From: Phenylobacterium sp.
GTDB lineage: Bacteria; Pseudomonadota; Alphaproteobacteria; Caulobacterales; Caulobacteraceae
DNA: 64,000 nt
Direction: 5' to 3'
Assembly (NCBI RefSeq): GCF_030679875.1
Contig: NZ_JAUXSP010000021.1
Coordinates: forward strand, 308,122-372,121
The stretch's first letter is position 1, and each line of letters begins with the position of its first letter. The notes under the pieces are model-generated. The model was not told the origin of the DNA, did not search any database, and worked only from the letters and a program-made list of their open reading frames with translations. The position numbers and the translations under genes were made by a program. This document shows, in pieces, positions 57,326 through 64,000 of the stretch.

Positions 57326-59113
57326 CTAGCCGCTCGCGCGCCAACTGGGATCGAAGGGGGTGCCCTGGGCCTCAGCCGCAGGTCGGATCAGCGGGGGTTC
57401 GCGCGATGGCGCCAGCACCGGCATGATCTGGGTGGCGTCCACGGCCTGCGGGCGTCCAGCCGGTCGCTCGGCCGCCAGCAGGCGTTCCTGCAGGGCGGTG
57501 GCCAGGCGGTTGAAGCCGTCGAACAGCTCCCCGAATTCGTCCCGGCGGCGGTGGGAGATGCGGAAGTCCAGGTCACCCATGGCCGCGTCCCTGAGCCCCT
57601 GCTTGAGCCGGCGCAGGGGCAGGGTCATCAGGCGCGCCATGGTGAAGCTGATGCCCGCCACGACCGCCAGTATGACCGCCGCCAGACCGATCATCAGATT
57701 GCGAGAGGTCGCCGCGGCGGCCTCAAGCTCGGCCTTGCTGATGCTGACCTCGATCAGGCCAAAGGGCTGGTTGGCGTAGAGAATCGGATGGACGAAGCGG
57801 AAGCCCGGCTGATCGGCGTCCAGCTCGATGTCGGTCACGACCACATCGCGGCCCGTGTGAACCACGCTCTCACCCACTGGCGCGGCATAGCGCTGACCCA
57901 GAAGGTCCGGGTCGCTCGCCCCCCGGATATAGCCCTCAGAGTCCACCATGGTCATCCAGCGGACGGACTGGTCCTTGGCGGCCGCGGCGATGAAGGCCTG
58001 GATGGGCGTCCAGTCGCGCTCGGCCGGCGGGGCGGCGGCGTTTTCCACCGCCGGCAGGGCGGCGTTGCTGGCGACGAAGGCGGCGATGGCCGAGCCGGAG
58101 GCCAGGGCGATCTGTTCCATGGCCCGATATTGGCGATCGAGAACGGCGTTGATGCTGAACACCAGGGCGAGCGCCGTCACCGCCACCATGGCGAGGGTCA
58201 GGCGGACCTGCAGCGGCAGATAGCGCCCCCGGGCGGCGTCATCGGCGTTGACGGCCTCGTGCGCCTTGATCTCGCGCTCAATGGCTCGCTTCAGGTCGGC
58301 GCCGTCCACGAAGCGGCGCTCCGGCCGCTTGGCCAGCAACTTTTCGATGATGAAGCGCAAGCCCCCGGCGCAGCCCGGCGCCAGATCGCTGATCGGGGGC
58401 GGATTCTGCTGGGTGATCTGGAGGGCCAGGGTGGCGGCGCTAGAGCCCGAAAAGGTCGCCCTACCGGTGACCAGTTCATAAAGCACCACGCCCACGGAAA
58501 ACAGATCTGAGCGACCATCGACCACCTGACCGAGGGCCTGTTCAGGACTCATGTATCGCGGCGTGCCGAGGACCTGACCGATCTGGGTGCGCAAATGGTC
58601 CCGATCGGTTTCCTCACGGCTGGCCTCGGCCACGCGGGCGATGCCGAAGTCGAGAATCTTGATCGAGCGGCCGTCCGCGGCGAGCATGATGTTGGAGGGC
58701 TTGATGTCCCGATGGACCACCCCTGAGAGGTGGGCATAGCTCAGGGCGCCGGCGAGTTGCGCCCCGATGGCCAGGACACGCTCGTCCTCAAGTGGGCCTT
58801 CTCGCGCCAGCACGACATCCAGGGGATCGCCGTCCAGGAGCTCCATGGCGATGTAGGGATAGCCGTCGACCTCGCCGACATCATAGATGGTGACGATGGA
58901 CGGGTGAGCCAGCGCTCCGGCCGCCTTGGCCTCGCGCAGGAAGCGCGCGGCATATTCAGGGATGCGGCGGAATTCCGGCTTCAGAATCTTGATGGCCAGG
59001 ACGCGGTCGATGCCCGGATCATGGGCGCGCCAGACCTCGGCCATGGCGCCCTCGCCGATCCGCTCCACCAGCTCATAACGACCGACCAAAGTCATCGCCC
59101 GATTCCCACGCAT
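57326..59113 (-). CDS. Membrane Ser/Thr protein kinase with sensor and HAMP regions (PpkA-like)
   Basis: A 595-residue kinase. N-terminal Hanks kinase domain (about 12-275): Gly loop RIGEGAMAEVW, Lys42 (AIKILK), Glu61, catalytic loop HRDIKPSNIML (Asp136), DFG at 155-157, SPEQALG. Then a membrane segment, an extracytoplasmic sensor region (CHASE/Cache-like; RWMTMVDSEGYIRGASDPD, FRFVHPILYANQPFGLIEV), a second membrane segment, and a HAMP region (MTLPLRRLKQGLRDAAMGD) with a short tail carrying DATQIMP. All catalytic residues are present. Starts at 59113 or 59095 are both plausible. Next come the FHA gene (3-base gap) and PP2C gene. Confidence 0.9.
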   Translation of the reverse strand: MRGNRAMTLVGRYELVERIGEGAMAEVWRAHDPGIDRVLAIKILKPEFRRIPEYAARFLREAKAAGALAHPSIVTIYDVGEVDGYPYIAMELLDGDPLDVVLAREGPLEDERVLAIGAQLAGALSYAHLSGVVHRDIKPSNIMLAADGRSIKILDFGIARVAEASREETDRDHLRTQIGQVLGTPRYMSPEQALGQVVDGRSDLFSVGVVLYELVTGRATFSGSSAATLALQITQQNPPPISDLAPGCAGGLRFIIEKLLAKRPERRFVDGADLKRAIEREIKAHEAVNADDAARGRYLPLQVRLTLAMVAVTALALVFSINAVLDRQYRAMEQIALASGSAIAAFVASNAALPAVENAAAPPAERDWTPIQAFIAAAAKDQSVRWMTMVDSEGYIRGASDPDLLGQRYAAPVGESVVHTGRDVVVTDIELDADQPGFRFVHPILYANQPFGLIEVSISKAELEAAAATSRNLMIGLAAVILAVVAGISFTMARLMTLPLRRLKQGLRDAAMGDLDFRISHRRRDEFGELFDGFNRLATALQERLLAAERPAGRPQAVDATQIMPVLAPSREPPLIRPAAEAQGTPFDPSWRASG

Positions 59114-59213
59114 CCTGTCGCCGCCCTGGCGTTGCTTGCCCGCCACCGCGGTCAACTTGCCCGTAGACGTAGCCTGGCCAGGTTAAGACGAGGTTGGGGG
59201 TCGCCGGCCAAAG

Positions 59214-59672
59214 TCACTTACGACTGGATACGGCGCTCTGAATCCGTACGGCCCGCTGAAGATCTCGAGCGATCAGGGCGTTGTCAGGATCGAGCTGCTG
59301 GGCCTGGCGGAGCAGACTGACGGCCTTCTGCACTTCGCCACGGTTAAGCTCCATCAGACCTTGAGCTCGGAGCTGGCCGGCCCGGGTCTTGTCCACCGAG
59401 GGCTTGGCGGGCGCGGGTGCAGGAGCTGGCGCAGCCGGGGTCGGCGCGGCGCGGCGCGGCGACTGGGCGGGCGCTGGCGCCCCCGCCGGCGCAGCCTGTT
59501 GCTCGCCTGTCGGATTGGGAATGGGCTTCATTTCACCCCAGGACCGGTCGCCTGACCCGGGCGCCGTCGTCTCGGGCTCGGAGGATGTCGTGGCGCAACC
59601 GCTGAGGGCGGCGGCCACAATGATGCCGGCGGCCAAGGTCCGCACCTCACGGCGGGGAAGAAAGGCGGTCAT
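59214..59672 (-). CDS. TPR-like lipoprotein
   Basis: A 152-residue protein. Signal with lipobox ALSGC, then a long Pro/Ala-rich spacer (about 35-95) and one TPR-like helix pair at the end (AGQLRAQGLMELNRGEVQKA, LRQAQQLDPDNALIARDLQR). Likely an envelope scaffold reaching into the periplasm. Its ATG overlaps the stop of the EAL gene (ATGA) and it precedes the kinase gene by 100 bases, joining the two parts of the signalling row. Confidence 0.78.
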   Translation of the reverse strand: MTAFLPRREVRTLAAGIIVAAALSGCATTSSEPETTAPGSGDRSWGEMKPIPNPTGEQQAAPAGAPAPAQSPRRAAPTPAAPAPAPAPAKPSVDKTRAGQLRAQGLMELNRGEVQKAVSLLRQAQQLDPDNALIARDLQRAVRIQSAVSSRK

Positions 59673-61321
59673 AGGGTCAGCTCTTCTGCGTGGTGTTTGT
59701 GGGTACGGGTGTTGGGCGGCCCTTGGGCCCCGGCGCTCAGGCGTTTTCGCCACTCAGCGTCCGTCGCCAGGGCGAGGAAGGCCTCGCCGCTCAGCGGCCT
59801 TGAGAAGTGGTAGCCCTGGAAGACATGACAGCCCAGGCTGCGAAGGCAGGCGACCTCGGCCTCGGTCTCGACGCCCTCCGCCAGCACCAGCAGGTCGAGA
59901 CCACGACCCAGCTCAATCAGGGCTCGGCAGATGGCGCGGCTGTCCCGTCGCTGGTCGATCTGGGCGACGAATTCCCGGTCGATCTTGAGTTTGTCGAAGG
60001 GCAGGTTCTTCAGATAGCTCAGGCTGGAATAGCCGCTGCCGAAGTCGTCCACCGCCAGGCTGACGCCCATGGCGCGCAGCTCGCCAAACAGATGGAAGGT
60101 GCGTTCGGCGTCGGCCATGGTGGCCGTCTCGGTCAGTTCCAGCTCCAGGGCTTCAGCCCCCAGGCCGTGGCGGGCAAGGGTGCGCTCGATCTTGGTCTTC
60201 AGACCCGGATCAAGGAGCTGGCGCGCCGAGAGGTTGACCGCCACCCGCATCCCCACCGCGCCCTCGTCGGCCCAACGGCGGGCCTCACGGCAGGCGGCGT
60301 TCAGCACCCAGAGGCCATAGCGCTCGCTCAGGCCCAGGGCCTCGACAACAGGGATGAACCGCGCAGGCGAGACCGCGCCCAGCAAGGGGTGATCCCATCG
60401 CAACAGGGCCTCGGCGCCCATCATCCGGCCAGCGGCCAGGTCGACCACTGGCTGGAAGACCATGGTCAGCTGGTCCTCCGCGATGGCCTGGGCCAGGTCC
60501 TGCTCCAGCATGAACTGTTCGCGGGCGGCCTCGGCGGTATGCGGCGACAGAAGCCGGACTTCACCCCCCTCGACGCCTTCAGGTCGTGACAGGGCCGCAG
60601 TGGCCCGAAGCAGCAGGGTCAGGCCGTCCTTGCCCTGCTGGGGAAAGGACACGGCGCTGATCTCCAGCGCAGGCGTAATCCGGCCGCCGTCGATCTCCAT
60701 CTCATGGCCGGTGACGTAGGCGATGGCCTGAAACTCCGCCCGCGCGGCCTCGATGTCGACAGCGCCAAACCAGATGGCGAAACCGTCGCGATCAACCTGG
60801 GCGACCAGGCGGCCAGCCTGGGTTACGGACACCAGGCGGCAGGCGAATTGCTCAAGGGCGCGATTGGCCAGGGCATGGTCGAAACCCGCTAGGCGGTCGA
60901 AATCTACGAAGCGAATGACGCCAAGCAGCCTCGGCGGCGGGCCAGCCGCCACATCGGCGGCGATGGTCTCGCACAGGGGCTCTCGGGTAGGCAGGCCGGT
61001 GACCGGATGGGTGTAGGTGGTGCGATGATCCAGGGCCTCCAGCCGGGCTGCGGCAATGCCTATGACCTCGCGCAAGTCGCCGGCCGGCTGGCCCAGGATT
61101 TCCTCGGCCCACCGCGCCAGAACGATCTGCTCGCCGAGGATGATCCCGAGCAGGGCCAGGGCGGCGGTCAGTATGACCACCCCAGCGAAGGCGTCCTTCG
61201 CGATAAGCCACCCGCCCAGGGCGCAACCGGCCGCCATTGCGGGCAGTCCGGCGGCGCGCAGCCGGGCCGCCACAGGCGTCCTGGGGCGCGCATGACCCGC
61301 GATCAGCTCAGCCTTCGTCAT
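59669..61321 (-). CDS. Membrane c-di-GMP phosphodiesterase (degenerate GGDEF + EAL)
   Basis: A 550-residue protein. Two hydrophobic N-terminal segments (about 26-45 and 48-66), a GGDEF domain whose signature is degenerate (DRDGFAIWF at the GGDEF position, so inactive as a cyclase), and a complete EAL domain (about 270-520): GAEALLRWDHP, NLSARQLL, ELTETATM, DDFGSGYSSLSYL, LKIDREFV, AEGVETE, QGYHFSRP. Predicted to hydrolyse c-di-GMP. First gene of the row leading to the kinase, FHA and phosphatase genes. Confidence 0.92.
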   Translation of the reverse strand: MTKAELIAGHARPRTPVAARLRAAGLPAMAAGCALGGWLIAKDAFAGVVILTAALALLGIILGEQIVLARWAEEILGQPAGDLREVIGIAAARLEALDHRTTYTHPVTGLPTREPLCETIAADVAAGPPPRLLGVIRFVDFDRLAGFDHALANRALEQFACRLVSVTQAGRLVAQVDRDGFAIWFGAVDIEAARAEFQAIAYVTGHEMEIDGGRITPALEISAVSFPQQGKDGLTLLLRATAALSRPEGVEGGEVRLLSPHTAEAAREQFMLEQDLAQAIAEDQLTMVFQPVVDLAAGRMMGAEALLRWDHPLLGAVSPARFIPVVEALGLSERYGLWVLNAACREARRWADEGAVGMRVAVNLSARQLLDPGLKTKIERTLARHGLGAEALELELTETATMADAERTFHLFGELRAMGVSLAVDDFGSGYSSLSYLKNLPFDKLKIDREFVAQIDQRRDSRAICRALIELGRGLDLLVLAEGVETEAEVACLRSLGCHVFQGYHFSRPLSGEAFLALATDAEWRKRLSAGAQGPPNTRTHKHHAEELTL

Positions 61322-61473
61322 GGCCTGACGTTAACAGGCGGAAGTTAATCGACTTCTTCCGGAGGCTCGCGCCGCAACCCCTGGATGCGCTGCGCAAGCG
61401 GTCCAGCCAGGGCCCTGGCGGGCGCGCCGTGCTGCCGCTTGCCCAGCGCCGATTCGGCCCCCACTTTCCCAGC

Positions 61474-64000
61474 ATGAGTGACCGTCCCTCGGGCGCGGCG
61501 CCGTCCCGCCTGGTGGCGGTTCTGGGGCCGACCAACACAGGCAAGACCCATCTGGCCGTCGAGCGCATGCTGGGGCACGCCTCGGGCATGATCGGCCTGC
61601 CGCTTCGGCTGCTGGCGCGGGAAATCTATGACCGCATCGTCAAGCTGCGGGGGGCGCGCTCCGTCGCCCTGATCACCGGCGAGGAGAAGATCGTCCCGCC
61701 GCGGGCGGTCTATTTCGTCTGCACCGTCGAGGCCATGCCCCTGTCGCGGGAGGTGGAGTACCTGGCGGTGGACGAGATCCAGCTCTGCGCCGACCCCGAG
61801 CGCGGCCACGTCTTCACCCACCGCCTGCTGCATGCGCGCGGCAAGTACGAGACCATGCTGCTGGGCGCCTCGACCATGGCGCCGCTGGTTCGCCGCATGC
61901 TGCCCGACGCCGAGATCGTCAGCCGCGAGCGGTTCTCGAACCTCACCTATGCGGGTTCCAAGAAGCTGACCCGCCTGCCCCGGCGCAGCGCCATCGTCGC
62001 CTTCTCCGCCGACCAGGTCTACGCCATCGCCGAACTGATCCGCCGCCAGCGGGGCGGGGCCGCCGTGGTCATGGGCTCGCTCAGCCCCCGGACCCGCAAC
62101 GCCCAGGTGGCGCTCTATCAGTCGGGCGAGGTCGACTTTCTGGTGGCCACAGACGCCATCGGCATGGGCCTGAACATGGATGTCGACCATGTGGCCTTTG
62201 CGGGCCTGCGCAAGTTTGACGGGCGGCGCAACCGCTGGCTGACGCCGCAGGAGATCGGCCAGATCGCCGGCCGCGCTGGCCGGTTCCGCACCGACGGCAC
62301 CTTCGGCGTCACCGGCGACTGCGACGAGATGGACGAGGACCTGGTCGAGGCCGTCGAGAACCACCAGTTCGAGGCCGTCACCGGGGCCGAATGGCGCAAC
62401 GCCAAGCTGGACTTCGACTCCCTGCCCGACCTGCTGCGCTCACTGGCCCGCTCCCCCGATCGCTCGGGCCTGCGGCTGGCCCAGGAGGCCCTGGACGAGA
62501 TCACCCTGCGCAAGCTGGCGGCTGACCCCGACGTCGTCGGCCGGGTCCGCGACCGCGCCGCGCTGTTCAAGCTGTGGGACGTCTGCCAGACGCCGGACTT
62601 CCGCAAGGTCTCGCCTGAGGAGCATGTGCGCCTGATCCGTGACCTGTTCGACAATCTGACCACCGGACGCCGGCGCATCCCCGACGACTGGATCGCCCGC
62701 CAGCACAAGCAGCTGGACCGGCCTGAGGGCGAGATCGACGCCCTGGCCCAGCGGCTGTCGTCGGTGCGCACCCTCTCCTATGTGGCCCACCGACCCGACT
62801 GGCTGGTCGATCCCACCGGCTGGCAGGGCAGGCTGCGCCAGCTGGAGGACCGGCTGTCGGACACCCTGCACGAACGGCTGATGGCCCGCTTCGTCGACCG
62901 CCGCACCAGCGCCCTGATGCGCGGCCTGCGGGTGCGCCACGAGATGTTGGCCGGGGTCGGCGGCGACGGCGCCGTGACCGTGGAAGGCCAGTATGTGGGC
63001 CGCCTTCAGGGCGTCAGTTTCGAGCCCGATCAGGGCGCCTCGATCCTTGAGACCAAGGCCCTGCGGGCCGCAGCCGTCGCCGCCGTAGGGCCAGAGATCG
63101 CGCGTCGGCTGGGCAAGTTGGCCGCAGAACCCGACGAGGCCTTCGCCCTCAATCCCGACGGGGTGGTTCTGTGGCGGGGCGAGGCGGTGGGGGCGCTGTC
63201 TGGCGGCCGGCCGTTCGCACCCCGGGTGCGGCTGTTTGGCGAACTGGGCGAGGCCGCGGCCCGGGAGCGGGCCCAGCGCCGGCTGGAGGCCTTCCTGGCC
63301 GCCGAGGCCGGACGTCGCCTCTCGCCCCTGCGCAAGCTCGACGCGGCGGTGACCGAGGGCGCCATCAGGGGCCTGCCCCGTGGCATCGCCTATCGCCTGC
63401 TGGAACAGGGGGGCGTCCTGGACCGCGCCCATGTCCGCGAGGAGGTCGCCGCCCTGAGTCAGGTGGAGCGCCGGGCGCTGAAAGGTCTGGGCGTGCGCAT
63501 CGGGGCCTTCAGCCTGTTCATGCCGGGCCTCCTGCGGCCCGAGGCCTTGGCCTTCGCCCAGGCCTTCGCCGCCGAGGCCGGCTGGCGCCCCGCGATGGAG
63601 GGCCTCTCCCCGCTGCCGGGCGACATGCCAGCCCCCTGGCGCCTGGCCGCCCACGGCCACCGGGCGGTCGCCGGGTTCTCAGTCGCCGTGGAGGCCTTGG
63701 AGGCCCTGGACGAACGCCTGCGCGCCGCCCCGCGCGAGGCCGGCGGCGTGCAGCTGCCCGAGGATCTGTGGGGCGCCCTGGGCTGGAGCGCCATAGAAGG
63801 CGAAGCCATCCTGCGCGCCCTCGACTACGCCCCCACCGGCCCGGCCACGACCGGTCAACCGCGCCCGTGGCGACGGCGCAAACTGGACCCCAAGGCGCAG
63901 AAGACCAGCGCCGTCTCGCCCTCCTCCCCCTTCGCCGCCCTGGCCGCCCTGAAGTCCCCGCCGCCCCCGCCGGCGCCGAGGCCCAAGGCGCCGCGCCCCA
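61474..64000 (+). CDS. SUV3-like DEAD/DExH helicase (3' end outside window)
   Basis: An open frame from ATG 61474 to the window edge (842 codons, no stop). Superfamily 2 helicase related to the mitochondrial RNA helicase SUV3: Walker A LGPTNTGKTHLA (Lys24), VDEIQLCADPERG as motif II, LLGASTMAPLV, TDAIGMGLNMDVDHVAF and QIAGRAGRFRTDG as motif VI. The later part carries the SUV3 C-terminal-like region and a Pro/Lys-rich tail. In alphaproteobacteria such proteins are conserved, role probably in RNA turnover. The 152-base gap upstream is the divergent promoter region of this gene and the EAL gene. Confidence 0.93.
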   Translation, partial: MSDRPSGAAPSRLVAVLGPTNTGKTHLAVERMLGHASGMIGLPLRLLAREIYDRIVKLRGARSVALITGEEKIVPPRAVYFVCTVEAMPLSREVEYLAVDEIQLCADPERGHVFTHRLLHARGKYETMLLGASTMAPLVRRMLPDAEIVSRERFSNLTYAGSKKLTRLPRRSAIVAFSADQVYAIAELIRRQRGGAAVVMGSLSPRTRNAQVALYQSGEVDFLVATDAIGMGLNMDVDHVAFAGLRKFDGRRNRWLTPQEIGQIAGRAGRFRTDGTFGVTGDCDEMDEDLVEAVENHQFEAVTGAEWRNAKLDFDSLPDLLRSLARSPDRSGLRLAQEALDEITLRKLAADPDVVGRVRDRAALFKLWDVCQTPDFRKVSPEEHVRLIRDLFDNLTTGRRRIPDDWIARQHKQLDRPEGEIDALAQRLSSVRTLSYVAHRPDWLVDPTGWQGRLRQLEDRLSDTLHERLMARFVDRRTSALMRGLRVRHEMLAGVGGDGAVTVEGQYVGRLQGVSFEPDQGASILETKALRAAAVAAVGPEIARRLGKLAAEPDEAFALNPDGVVLWRGEAVGALSGGRPFAPRVRLFGELGEAAARERAQRRLEAFLAAEAGRRLSPLRKLDAAVTEGAIRGLPRGIAYRLLEQGGVLDRAHVREEVAALSQVERRALKGLGVRIGAFSLFMPGLLRPEALAFAQAFAAEAGWRPAMEGLSPLPGDMPAPWRLAAHGHRAVAGFSVAVEALEALDERLRAAPREAGGVQLPEDLWGALGWSAIEGEAILRALDYAPTGPATTGQPRPWRRRKLDPKAQKTSAVSPSSPFAALAALKSPPPPPAPRPKAPRP

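Noticed and set aside
55573..59113. A complete type VI secretion locus
   Set aside because: Only the regulatory kinase/FHA/phosphatase set is present; no sheath, VgrG, ClpV or membrane-complex genes are in the window.

Overview
The window is about 64 kb of GC-rich, gene-dense chromosome from an alphaproteobacterium, most likely a member of the Caulobacteraceae (Caulobacter/Phenylobacterium type). The reasons are the argJ-ppiC-secA, xerD/aroK-aroB, and bolA/J-protein/cobS/cobT/rpmB neighbourhoods, several HWE histidine kinases with FATGY-type receivers, general-stress (EcfG/SigT) promoters of the form GGAAC-N16/17-CGTT, and a Caulobacter-like housekeeping promoter in front of rpmB. The genus is inference; no rRNA or species marker is present. 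I saw no IS element, prophage, CRISPR array, tRNA or rRNA gene.

Layout. 1-9.4 kb: the C-terminal part of an HWE kinase-receiver hybrid (open at the left edge), argJ and a lipoprotein PPIase on the minus strand, then a thiolase, secA with its own promoter, a methyltransferase abutting secA, and a Sel1-repeat protein. 9.4-19.4 kb: metabolic and accessory genes: a DsbB-like membrane protein with one Cys pair, an MDR oxidoreductase, an Old-Yellow-Enzyme-type reductase coupled to a saccharopine-dehydrogenase-like reductase, a TetR regulator, epoxide hydrolase, threonine aldolase, a LuxR-alpha/beta-hydrolase fusion regulator and a nitronate monooxygenase. 19.4-30.2 kb: core genes accA, mscS, xerD, aroK, aroB and a CNNM/CorC-like transporter, interrupted by a coniferyl-aldehyde-dehydrogenase-like gene and a PAS-HWE kinase, and ending in a FATGY single-domain response regulator behind an EcfG-type promoter and an uncatalogued 47-residue ORF.

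30.2-51.5 kb: a three-subunit molybdenum aldehyde oxidoreductase (PaoABC type), bolA, a J-domain protein, then an inserted block (serine beta-lactamase-like protein, NTF2-like protein, complete RND efflux operon with divergent TetR and a palindromic operator, DUF1622, TauD-like dioxygenase), followed by cobS, a DUF3089 hydrolase, a DUF1328 membrane peptide with an EcfG-type promoter, cobT, a phytase-like esterase lipoprotein and rpmB.

51.5-64 kb: a lipoprotein alpha/beta hydrolase, a Kef-type antiporter, a tandem universal stress protein, then a minus-strand gene row of EAL phosphodiesterase, TPR-like lipoprotein, receptor-like Ser/Thr kinase, FHA protein and PP2C phosphatase. This resembles the threonine-phosphorylation pathway of type VI secretion but has no secretion genes around it, and it is the most system-like novelty here. 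The window ends inside an SUV3-like helicase gene.

Functional themes: signal transduction (three HWE/FATGY proteins and two stress promoters suggest links to the general stress response), Ser/Thr phosphorylation next to c-di-GMP turnover, and oxidative or xenobiotic metabolism with regulators beside palindromic operators.
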